From NCBI GenBank assembly GCA_031359995.1, contig JANMAT010000141.1, positions 1 through 5,844 on the forward strand: a stretch of 5,844 bases of DNA, written 5' to 3'. The translations under genes and the position numbers were made by a program. Below are positions 1 to 5,227 of this stretch, piece after piece. Under the pieces are notes generated by a model. That model saw nothing but the letters and a program-made list of their open reading frames with translations. It did not search any database and had not been told where the DNA came from. This DNA is from JANMAT01 sp031359995. Lineage in GTDB: Bacteria > Actinomycetota > Acidimicrobiia > Acidimicrobiales > Ilumatobacteraceae. The first letter of the stretch is position 1. Every line of letters begins with the position of its first letter.

Positions 1-1029
1 CCCGTTGGGGCGCACCAGCACCTTGGCGTGACGCTCGGGGTTGGCCAGCTCGTCGAACGCGGCGGCGACACCCTCGAGCCCGACGTCGGCGGTGATGAGC
101 GGGGCCACGTCGAGGCGGCCCTCGGCGATGCCGAGCAACGAATCGCGGAACTCGTCGGGGGTCCACCCGAGCACGAAGCTCAGCGTGATCTCCCTGTTGA
201 TCGCCACCGCCGGCCAGATGCGGTCGTGTTGCATGCAAAGGCCGACCACGAGCACCTGGCTGTTGCGGGTGGCCGAGGTCATCGCCGCGTCGATCATGCC
301 GGGCACGCCGACGGCATCGAACAGCACCGTCGGTCCCTCTCCCCCGCCCGCGGCCCGGTAGGCGTCCATGGCCGGCGTGACCGACGGATCGACCACCACG
401 TGGGCGCCGAGCTGCGCGGCCAGGGCCCGGCGGGCGGGCGAGAAGTCGGCCGCCACCACCAGCGGCACGCCCCGCACGCGCAGCGCGGCCAGCACGGCCA
501 AGCCCACCGGCCCACACCCCAGCACCACCGCCGAGTGGGTGCGGTCGACCCATGATGCGTTCACCGCGTGCAGGCCCACCGCCATCGGTTCGGTGAGGGC
601 CGCCCACCGCGGGTCCACACCGTTCGGCACCGGCAGCAGCCGGGTCGCGTCGAGCACCATGCGCTCGGCGTAGCCGGCCGCCAGCTCGTTGGCGTACCCG
701 ATGGCCCGTACACCTCGATCGGTCACCAGCACGGGGTGGGCCACCACCGCGGCGCCCACCGCGACGCCGTCGACGCCGGCGCCCAGGTCCACGACGCGGG
801 CCGAGAACTCGTGACCCATCACGAGGTCGGCGTCGGGGTCGAAGTCGAAGATCGTCATGCCCGACGCCTTCGACGCCGCCACGAAGTCGTGGGCGTGCAA
901 CCGGCAGTGCAGGTCGGAGCCGCAGATGCCGCAGGCGATGGTCTCCACCAGCACCTGGCCCGGCGCGGGTGTGGGGTCGGGCACGTCGTCGACCACGATC
1001 TGGCCGGCGCGGAGGATGGCAGCACGCAT
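1..1029 (-). CDS. Zinc-dependent medium-chain alcohol dehydrogenase (3' end beyond window)
   Basis: 343 codons are visible with no stop, so the C-terminus lies beyond the left edge, probably by only a few residues. This is a zinc-type medium-chain dehydrogenase that would oxidise an alcohol or polyol with NAD(P)+ in the cytoplasm; the substrate cannot be told. Visible motifs: CGICGSDLH (catalytic zinc ligand C36), GHE (H73, E74), and TEPMAVG with E147, a likely fourth zinc-site residue as in sorbitol/threonine dehydrogenase relatives. The Rossmann motif GCGPVG is at 171-176 and D195 ends the second strand, which favours NAD(H) over NADP(H). The four-cysteine structural zinc lobe usually found near residues 95-110 is absent; that stretch has no cysteine. 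The ATG directly follows the TGA of the upstream gene and has an AGGAG six bases before it, so the start is firm. Family assignment is secure; the specific function is open. Confidence 0.93.
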   Translation of the reverse strand, partial: MRAAILRAGQIVVDDVPDPTPAPGQVLVETIACGICGSDLHCRLHAHDFVAASKASGMTIFDFDPDADLVMGHEFSARVVDLGAGVDGVAVGAAVVAHPVLVTDRGVRAIGYANELAAGYAERMVLDATRLLPVPNGVDPRWAALTEPMAVGLHAVNASWVDRTHSAVVLGCGPVGLAVLAALRVRGVPLVVAADFSPARRALAAQLGAHVVVDPSVTPAMDAYRAAGGGEGPTVLFDAVGVPGMIDAAMTSATRNSQVLVVGLCMQHDRIWPAVAINREITLSFVLGWTPDEFRDSLLGIAEGRLDVAPLITADVGLEGVAAAFDELANPERHAKVLVRPNG

Positions 1030-2046
1030 TCAGGACTCCTGGTTTCGGGCCGCGAACGGATCCCACGCCGGGGCGGCGCGGTCGAGATGATCGGTGATGG
1101 CACCCAGGACCACATCGGGGGCCAGGTCGCTGTGCCCACCGCGCGGTTCAAGCACCGGCGTGAGGGCACCGGGCGGGTCGGCCGTCCACGTGACGCCGGC
1201 CGGCTCGAGCGCGCTCAGGTGGACGGCCAGCGGACGCAGATCGGGCCGCAACCGCACCGGGCGAGACACGAGCATGACCCACGTCTCGTAGCGCAGCTCG
1301 AGCCGGTACCGGCTCCCCTGCCGGGTCAACACCCGCAGGCACGACGTGGACGTGTTCACCGCCATCGGGTGCACGGCATGGGCCTCGACGCGGGTGAACC
1401 GGTAGGCGACGCGGGCCACCCAGTCCTCGGGCACGTCAACCACGGCGAGGTCGCGGCCGGGGTCCTCGCGCAGTGCCACCGCGCCGGTGGCCAACGCATC
1501 GAGGCTGGCGCTCAGGTGGGCGTCCTCCGCCTCCCACAGTGGCCGCAGCGCACCCACGTCGTCGAGCCAGGCCGACACCTGTGGCAGCAGCGCCAGGTAG
1601 AGCGCGCCGCACGCCTGACCGTAGTCGCCGGCGAACACCTCGGCCGGCAGCGTGGTGCGGTCCCCGTCCTCGAGAGCGGCGATGGCCATGGCCAGCCGGG
1701 CGCTGTCGCGATCGACGAACGTGCCGAAGTCACCGGCGCGGGCCACGTCGATGGCCGCCGCCCGGCGCTCCGAGGCCTCCCCGGGCGCCACCAGGGCGTA
1801 GGCGCTCATCAGTCCGTCCTGGTCGAAGTGGTCATTGGTGACCAGATCGATCTCGGCGAACAGCTCGGGCCGCGCCGCGGCCAGGAACGCGCTCTCAGCC
1901 GACAGGTCGGCCCGCAGATCGATCGGGGTGGGGCTGCCGGGCCAGTGCGACAACGTCAATGCCGTCGCGGCCTGGGCGGCGCCGTCGACGACCACATGGG
2001 CGCGCTCTCCCAGCTCGCCGTACGGCACGAACGTGAGAGGCAGCAC
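1030..2046 (-). CDS. DUF6687-like conserved protein with DHH-phosphoesterase-like motif
   Basis: A 338-residue protein with a GTG start, no signal peptide and no membrane segment, so probably cytoplasmic. From memory it resembles the actinobacterial family DUF6687, whose function is unknown; I could not check this. Notable stretches are VVVDG (18-22), LTLSHWPGSPTP (30-41) and NDHFDQDGLMSAYAL (71-85). The last, with H73, D75 and D77, looks like the first metal-binding motif of DHH-type phosphoesterases (H-x-D-x-D-G), and an acidic RAGDFGTF (103-110) follows, but no DHH triad is visible. A metal-dependent hydrolase role is therefore only a guess. The GTG lies two bases after a GAGG-like sequence, which is tight, so CTG at 2043 or GTG at 2028 could be the true start. 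The gene follows the ABM-like gene by 30 bases and abuts the dehydrogenase gene exactly, which suggests a shared pathway or regulation. Confidence 0.8.
   Translation of the reverse strand: MLPLTFVPYGELGERAHVVVDGAAQAATALTLSHWPGSPTPIDLRADLSAESAFLAAARPELFAEIDLVTNDHFDQDGLMSAYALVAPGEASERRAAAIDVARAGDFGTFVDRDSARLAMAIAALEDGDRTTLPAEVFAGDYGQACGALYLALLPQVSAWLDDVGALRPLWEAEDAHLSASLDALATGAVALREDPGRDLAVVDVPEDWVARVAYRFTRVEAHAVHPMAVNTSTSCLRVLTRQGSRYRLELRYETWVMLVSRPVRLRPDLRPLAVHLSALEPAGVTWTADPPGALTPVLEPRGGHSDLAPDVVLGAITDHLDRAAPAWDPFAARNQES
1036..1040 (-). promoter_or_regulatory. Ribosome binding site of the dehydrogenase, inside the upstream gene
   Basis: On the minus strand AGGAG lies six bases before the ATG at 1029, within the last codons of the upstream DUF6687-like gene. 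It fixes the dehydrogenase start and, with the abutting TGA-ATG, indicates translational coupling. Confidence 0.7.
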
Positions 2047-2076
2047 GCCCTCAACGTACTGCGGACCGCACGCGGG

Positions 2077-2685
2077 TCAGAGCGTGCGACGGCCCCGGCG
2101 CCACCGGCGCAGCGGGGTGACACCGAGCAGCATGACCGCGGTGATGAACGTGGTGGTGAGGGCGATGCGCAGCAGCAGCGGGATGGCCGTCAGGCGGGGC
2201 GACAAGAACAGCGACACTCCGGTGGCCACCGGGTACACCCACGCCACGTCCACCATGATCTGGTGCCAGGCCCGCCGTTGGGGTTGGGCGTGGGCGGGCG
2301 CGACGAACCACTCCTCGACCCCGACGGTGCGCTGCACCCGCGTGTCGAGCACCAGCGACTCCAGGCGCGCCAGGTGCTCGGCCCGCTCCTCGGAACGCTC
2401 CCAGCGACGCAGGCTCACCGGGTCGTTGAAGCGGAACACGATCTGGTACTGCCCGCCACCGTCGCCGGGGCGCAGCACGCCGGCCCCGAGGAACCCGGGG
2501 AACGAGGCCAGCACGCGCTGCACGTCGTGGGCCCACACCTCGAAGTCGACCTCACGGCCGGGTACGACGGTGCGCTCGACGGTGACCGTCACCGGCTCAC
2601 GCGAGATGCGGGGCAGTTCGGCGGTGTCGAAGGGTCCGGTGAGGCTCGGCGTGACGTTCACAGCGTTCGCCAGTATGGGGGACAT
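2077..2685 (-). CDS. Antibiotic biosynthesis monooxygenase (ABM)-domain protein with C-terminal membrane anchor
   Basis: A 202-residue protein. Residues about 30-128 form an ABM-like ferredoxin-type alpha/beta domain: VTVTVERTVVPGREVDFEVW, then a helix with FPGFLGAGV, then YQIVFRFNDP and a helix with LRRWERSEER. A tail of two hydrophobic segments (about 144-162 and 168-190) follows, ending in a basic RRWRRGRR stretch, so the protein is probably an inner-membrane hairpin with the ABM domain in the cytoplasm. This layout matches what I recall of COG3224-type proteins. Despite the name, members are not known to make antibiotics as a rule, and no cofactor or substrate can be assigned here. The ATG at 2685 leaves about 28 weakly conserved residues before the domain, so a later start is possible. 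It lies 51 bases after rsfS and 30 bases before the DUF6687-like gene. Confidence 0.85.
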   Translation of the reverse strand: MSPILANAVNVTPSLTGPFDTAELPRISREPVTVTVERTVVPGREVDFEVWAHDVQRVLASFPGFLGAGVLRPGDGGGQYQIVFRFNDPVSLRRWERSEERAEHLARLESLVLDTRVQRTVGVEEWFVAPAHAQPQRRAWHQIMVDVAWVYPVATGVSLFLSPRLTAIPLLLRIALTTTFITAVMLLGVTPLRRWRRGRRTL

Positions 2686-2694
2686 CGCCGTCCG

Positions 2695-2720
2695 GATGAC
2701 GTCGTGTGACCAGCGTCATC
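2695..2720. repeat. Inverted repeat GATGACG-N12-CGTCATC between rsfS and the ABM-like gene
   Basis: Perfect 7-base arms at 2695-2701 and 2714-2720 with a 12-base spacer fill most of the 51-base gap. It lies just upstream of the ABM-like gene's ATG and downstream of the rsfS stop. No T-run follows on the minus strand, so a standard intrinsic terminator is unlikely. A dimeric regulator's operator or a weak transcript hairpin are the alternatives. Chance occurrence is not excluded. Confidence 0.4.
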
Positions 2721-2736
2721 GCTCAAGAAACGGTCT

Positions 2737-3147
2737 TCAACCGGCTTCCTCGGCGAGCGCGCCGGTGGAGCGGAAGCGCTCGATGGGCACGTCACGGTAG
2801 AGCCGCTCGATGTCGTAGAAGCGCCGCATCTCCTCGGAGAACACGTGCACCACGAGCGGGCCGTAGTCGAGCAGCACCCAGGTGAGGTCGCGGCGGCCCT
2901 CGGTGCGCACCGGGGCCACCTCGGCGCGCTCCTTGAGCTGCCTCTCGATCTCGTCGGCGATCGTTCGCACCTGGCGGGTGTTGGCGCCGCTGGTGATGAG
3001 GAACAGGTCGGTGATGGCGAGCACGGCGCCGACGTCGAGGATGACGGTGTCGGTCGCCTTCTTGTCGTCGGCCGCTTGGGCGGCCACCTGGGCCCAGAGG
3101 CGGACCCGTTCGGGCTCGATGATCATGGAACGCTGGCCGTGCGCCAT
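2737..3147 (-). CDS. rsfS: Ribosomal silencing factor RsfS (Iojap family)
   Basis: A 136-residue cytoplasmic protein. The family binds ribosomal protein uL14 on the large subunit and blocks joining with the small subunit, damping translation when nutrients run short. The Iojap/RsfS domain spans about 11-118: KKATDTVILDV (29-39), TDLFLITSGANTRQV (46-60), then the signature EGRRDLTWVLLDYGPLVVHVF (83-103) and RRFYDIERLY (108-117). The final position, often Trp in the LERLW motif, is Tyr here. The ATG at 3147 overlaps the TGA of the LCP-like gene by one base (TGATG), which supports it; an in-frame ATG at 3126 (MIIEPERV) has no visible ribosome binding site. The short C-terminal extension is not conserved. 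Third gene after nadD, a common arrangement. Confidence 0.95.
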   Translation of the reverse strand: MAHGQRSMIIEPERVRLWAQVAAQAADDKKATDTVILDVGAVLAITDLFLITSGANTRQVRTIADEIERQLKERAEVAPVRTEGRRDLTWVLLDYGPLVVHVFSEEMRRFYDIERLYRDVPIERFRSTGALAEEAG

Positions 3148-4481
3148 CAGGGTGTCTTCTTCGTGGTGGTGGTGATGGCGTCGATCGTAGAGCGCGTGGC
3201 CTCCGCCGCGGTGGCCGGTACCGGATCGGTGGTGGTGGAGGTGGCCGCCGCCCGGCGCGCCGAGGCCACGAAGTCCTGCCCCAGCGTGATCGTCGCGTCG
3301 ATGCCGTCGATGCGCTCGTCGGTCGTCGCCAGCGACAGCGCGCCGAGCACGGGCACCAGCCCGGCCACGTCGGCCTGGCGGGCGGTGTCGGCGTAGGTGA
3401 GACCGCTGGTGGCCGGCACGGGCCCCGCGGTGTTGTCGACCAGGATCACGTTGGCGGTCACGAAGGTGAGCTTGGCCACGGCCTGGTAGGCCGCCGTCTC
3501 ATCACCCGAAGGGTTGAGCACCCGCAGGCGCAGGTTGGCATTGGCCGGCGACACCGCCCCGGGCAGCACCTCGGCCATCAGCAGGCGGATGGTGGCGGGG
3601 TCGGCGAGGAACCGCTCGTCGGGCGTTCCGACGGTGGCCCCGACGGCCTCGTCGGTGAGCAACCGCACCTGGTTGGGACCACCGGCGATGTGGGCCAGGG
3701 CGTCGGCCACCACGTCGCCGCCGGGCACGGTGGTGGTCGTCGCCCCGGGGGTCACGGTGGTGGTGCCCCCGTCGGTGCTGGTGGGCGGGGGTGTGGTGGG
3801 CGTCGCCGTGGTGGTGCCCAGGGCCACCGGCGACCCCTTCGACGCGCTCAGCAGGGCCCGCCACACCGCGGCCACCCGATCGAGCCGGACCAGCTCGGAT
3901 TCGTCGGCCCGGGCCGCCATCACGGCGCCGACGTCGAGCCCGCCCAGCGTGGCCTGACCGGCGGCGGCCACGGTCACGACGGCACCGTCGGCACCGACGG
4001 AGCGCACCGGATCCGCCAGCGCCACCGTGATCGGGGTCAGCGGTGCGACCAGGGTGCCGAGGTCGACCGGCGACAATTGGACGGCGGCGTGCACGGTGAT
4101 GCCGAGCAGACCCTCCACGCTGCGGGCGAAGCCGTCGAGCCCGGTGGCGGCGTAGGCAGCGTCGAGCCGCTCGGCCTGACCGGTGGCACCGATCGTCTGG
4201 GTGCCGAGGGGCAGCACGAGGAGCAACCCGCCCGGCGCACCCGGCGTGGGGGCCAGCAGGGCGGCCGTCACGGGGCGGCCCTGGGCGTCGTTCACGAGGA
4301 GCAGCGAGCCGGGCGTGGCCGGCAACTGGGCCGCCGGGGCCACGGTGGGCAGCGCCCGACCCTGGGTGCTGGTGACCACGGTGCGGTAGGTCTGGCGCAG
4401 CAGGATCGGCACGATGGCCAGGGCCAGCAGGGCGGGGATCAGCACGGCCGTGGTGCGCAGGGGGTCCCGCCGGGCCGCCAT
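3147..4481 (-). CDS. Membrane-anchored LCP-like protein with LytR_C-like C-terminus, probably inactive as transferase
   Basis: A 444-residue protein. A short basic N-terminus and a hydrophobic segment (about 10-28) make it a single-pass membrane protein with its bulk outside. Residues 58-213 follow the LytR-CpsA-Psr (LCP) pattern: a strand, LLLVLPLGTQTIG (86-98), RLDAAYAATG (105-114), a helix, then LGGLDVGAVMAARADESEL (179-197) and RLDRVAAVWRALL (199-211). LCP enzymes attach glycopolymers to peptidoglycan, but the usual SIPRDT-type motif reads VLPLGTQT and the R-x-R motif is not preserved, so transferase activity is doubtful. A Thr/Pro-rich linker (223-256) follows. Residues 316-404 resemble LytR_C (LRVLNPSG, later TITLGQDF), and the protein ends in a Thr-rich, lysine-containing tail. 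The ATG at 4481 overlaps the nadD TGA by one base; a longer frame reaching 4625 would lie inside nadD and is unlikely. LytR-like genes between nadD and rsfS are usual in actinobacteria, which supports the assignment. Confidence 0.75.
   Translation of the reverse strand: MAARRDPLRTTAVLIPALLALAIVPILLRQTYRTVVTSTQGRALPTVAPAAQLPATPGSLLLVNDAQGRPVTAALLAPTPGAPGGLLLVLPLGTQTIGATGQAERLDAAYAATGLDGFARSVEGLLGITVHAAVQLSPVDLGTLVAPLTPITVALADPVRSVGADGAVVTVAAAGQATLGGLDVGAVMAARADESELVRLDRVAAVWRALLSASKGSPVALGTTTATPTTPPPTSTDGGTTTVTPGATTTTVPGGDVVADALAHIAGGPNQVRLLTDEAVGATVGTPDERFLADPATIRLLMAEVLPGAVSPANANLRLRVLNPSGDETAAYQAVAKLTFVTANVILVDNTAGPVPATSGLTYADTARQADVAGLVPVLGALSLATTDERIDGIDATITLGQDFVASARRAAATSTTTDPVPATAAEATRSTIDAITTTTKKTP
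3714..3815 (-). repeat. Low-complexity Thr/Pro-rich linker segment in the LCP-like gene
   Basis: Codons 223-256 of the LCP-like gene encode almost only Thr, Pro, Gly, Val, Asp, Ser and Ala, including TTTATPTTPPPT and ATTTTVPGG. Most Thr codons are ACC or ACG, which gives the GGTGGT-like runs on the plus strand. This looks like a flexible extracytoplasmic linker between two domains. Confidence 0.7.
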
Positions 4482-5059
4482 CAGACCGACCCGTACAGAC
4501 CGCGAGCCCGGATCCCGTCGATGACGGCCGGGGTGAGCAGGTAGTCGAGGGGCCGACCGTCGCCCACCCGGGCCCGCAGGTCGGTGCTCGACACCTCCAG
4601 GTGGGGCACCTCGACCCGCTCCCAACGGAAGCCGTCGGGCAGAGCGGTGGCCGCTCCGGGACGGTCGACGACGACGAGGGTGGACCGGGCCACGACCTCC
4701 TCGTAGCGCTGCCAGGTGGTCAAACCGGCCGCCGCGTCCTGCCCGAGGACGGTGAAGAGGTCCGCATCGGGAAAGGTTTCCGACAGAGAGCGCAACGTGT
4801 CCGCGGTGTAGCTGGGGCCGCCGTGGTCGAGCTCGATGCGGCTGGCCTCGAGTCCGGTCACATCGGCCACGGCCGCTTCGACCAGCGCAAACCGGTCCTC
4901 AGCAGGACTGATGCGGCGCGACGACCGCTTCTGCCACGGCACGTTGGCCACCACCAGGAGCACCATGTCGAGCCGCAAGGTATGACGAACGTTCACAGCG
5001 GTCACCAAGTGTCCGACATGAGGTGGGTCGAACGTGCCACCGAAAACGCCGAGGCGCAT
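4481..5059 (-). CDS. nadD: Nicotinate-nucleotide adenylyltransferase NadD
   Basis: A 192-residue cytoplasmic enzyme that joins nicotinate mononucleotide and ATP to give nicotinate adenine dinucleotide and pyrophosphate, the penultimate step of NAD synthesis. The nucleotidyltransferase motif GGTFDPPHVGH is at residues 7-17, with H14 and H17 of HxGH contacting ATP phosphates in this family. VPWQK follows in the substrate-binding region, and the second signature SSTDLR is at 157-162. Length is normal. I chose the ATG at 5059 because MRLGVFGGTFDPPH is the standard family N-terminus, but its ribosome binding site is poor. An in-frame TTG at 5077 has AAAGGG nine bases upstream and would add six residues (LTRAKR). 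The stop overlaps the LCP-like start as TGATG. First gene of the minus-strand cluster, divergent from the sigma gene. Confidence 0.96.
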   Translation of the reverse strand: MRLGVFGGTFDPPHVGHLVTAVNVRHTLRLDMVLLVVANVPWQKRSSRRISPAEDRFALVEAAVADVTGLEASRIELDHGGPSYTADTLRSLSETFPDADLFTVLGQDAAAGLTTWQRYEEVVARSTLVVVDRPGAATALPDGFRWERVEVPHLEVSSTDLRARVGDGRPLDYLLTPAVIDGIRARGLYGSV

Positions 5060-5106
5060 ACGCTTCGCGCGTGTCAAGCTAAGAGGCCCTTTCGGCACGG
5101 CGGCGA

Positions 5107-5134
5107 AGCATAGGGCCTGGGTTCCGGGTCTCAT
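5107..5134 (-). promoter_or_regulatory. Candidate promoter for the nadD cluster
   Basis: On the minus strand ATGAGA (5134 to 5129, four matches to TTGACA) is followed after 16 bases by TATGCT (5112 to 5107, a good -10 element). Transcription would start near 5100, giving a leader of about 40 bases before nadD. It is the best candidate I can find by eye in this intergenic region, and a prediction only. Confidence 0.35.
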
Positions 5135-5163
5135 GCTACGGCCGTTTCAGCCGATACCTCCTC

Positions 5164-5179
5164 TGTGGCCACTGCCACA
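5164..5179 (+). promoter_or_regulatory. Leader hairpin 1 upstream of the sigma gene
   Basis: TGTGGC and GCCACA form a perfect 6-base stem with a CACT loop. It is the first of three consecutive hairpins in the presumed 5' leader of the sigma gene and is two bases from the next. The fold is read from sequence alone. Confidence 0.4.
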
Positions 5180-5180
5180 C

Positions 5181-5206
5181 GGGGCGGCGGAATGCTCCTC
5201 CGCCCC
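5181..5206 (+). promoter_or_regulatory. Strong GC hairpin (leader hairpin 2) upstream of the sigma gene
   Basis: GGGGCGG (5181-5187) pairs with CCGCCCC (5200-5206). After one C/T mismatch, GG (5189-5190) pairs with CC (5197-5198), closing an AATGCT loop. That is nine G-C pairs in 26 bases, nine bases before the ribosome binding site. No U-run follows, so it is not a standard terminator. It could be a leader RNA element or an operator for the divergent promoters. Confidence 0.55.
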
Positions 5207-5225
5207 AGCTGGTTGGAGACAGCTG
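5206..5225 (+). promoter_or_regulatory. Ribosome binding site of the sigma gene inside a small inverted repeat
   Basis: GGAG at 5215-5218 is nine bases before the ATG and is the likely Shine-Dalgarno site. CAGCT (5206-5210) and AGCTG (5221-5225) flank it as 5-base complementary arms, so the site would sit in a 10-base hairpin loop. Base 5206 is shared with the stronger upstream hairpin, so the two stems compete at that base. The binding site is well supported; the hairpin is less certain. Confidence 0.5.
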
Positions 5226-5227
5226 CA

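Noticed and set aside
2060..2070. Odd palindrome TGCGGACCGCA between the ABM-like and DUF6687-like genes
   Set aside because: Only one base separates the arms, so it cannot form a good RNA hairpin, and such short GC-rich palindromes are common by chance here.
2051..2536. Second minus-strand frame of 161 codons overlapping the ABM-like gene
   Set aside because: Arg/Ala/Pro/Gly-rich out-of-frame translation. The frame at 2077-2685 has the ABM pattern and membrane segments.
568..2709. Long plus-strand open frame of 713 codons opposite three genes
   Set aside because: Its product is rich in His, Arg, Gly and Gln with no recognisable domain, as expected opposite high-GC genes. The minus-strand frames carry clear family motifs.
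3160..3176. GTG/GGT triplet run that could look like a microsatellite
   Set aside because: It is the complement of Thr codons in the C-terminal ITTTT stretch of the LCP-like gene.
3690..4544. Plus-strand open frame of 284 codons opposite the LCP-like gene
   Set aside because: Gly/His/Arg-rich low-complexity translation without motifs; a complement of the Thr/Ala/Val-rich coding strand.
4482..4625. 48-codon N-terminal extension of the LCP-like gene
   Set aside because: It lies wholly inside nadD, is Gly/Arg/Pro-rich, and would bury the membrane segment. The ATG in the TGATG overlap is the natural start.
5060..5134. 25-codon N-terminal extension of NadD from the ATG at 5134
   Set aside because: The family begins right before GGTFDPPH, and the extension would cover the best promoter candidate.
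5181..5206. Intrinsic terminator
   Set aside because: The stem is strong, but neither strand has a following T-run, and it sits just upstream of a start codon, not after a gene.
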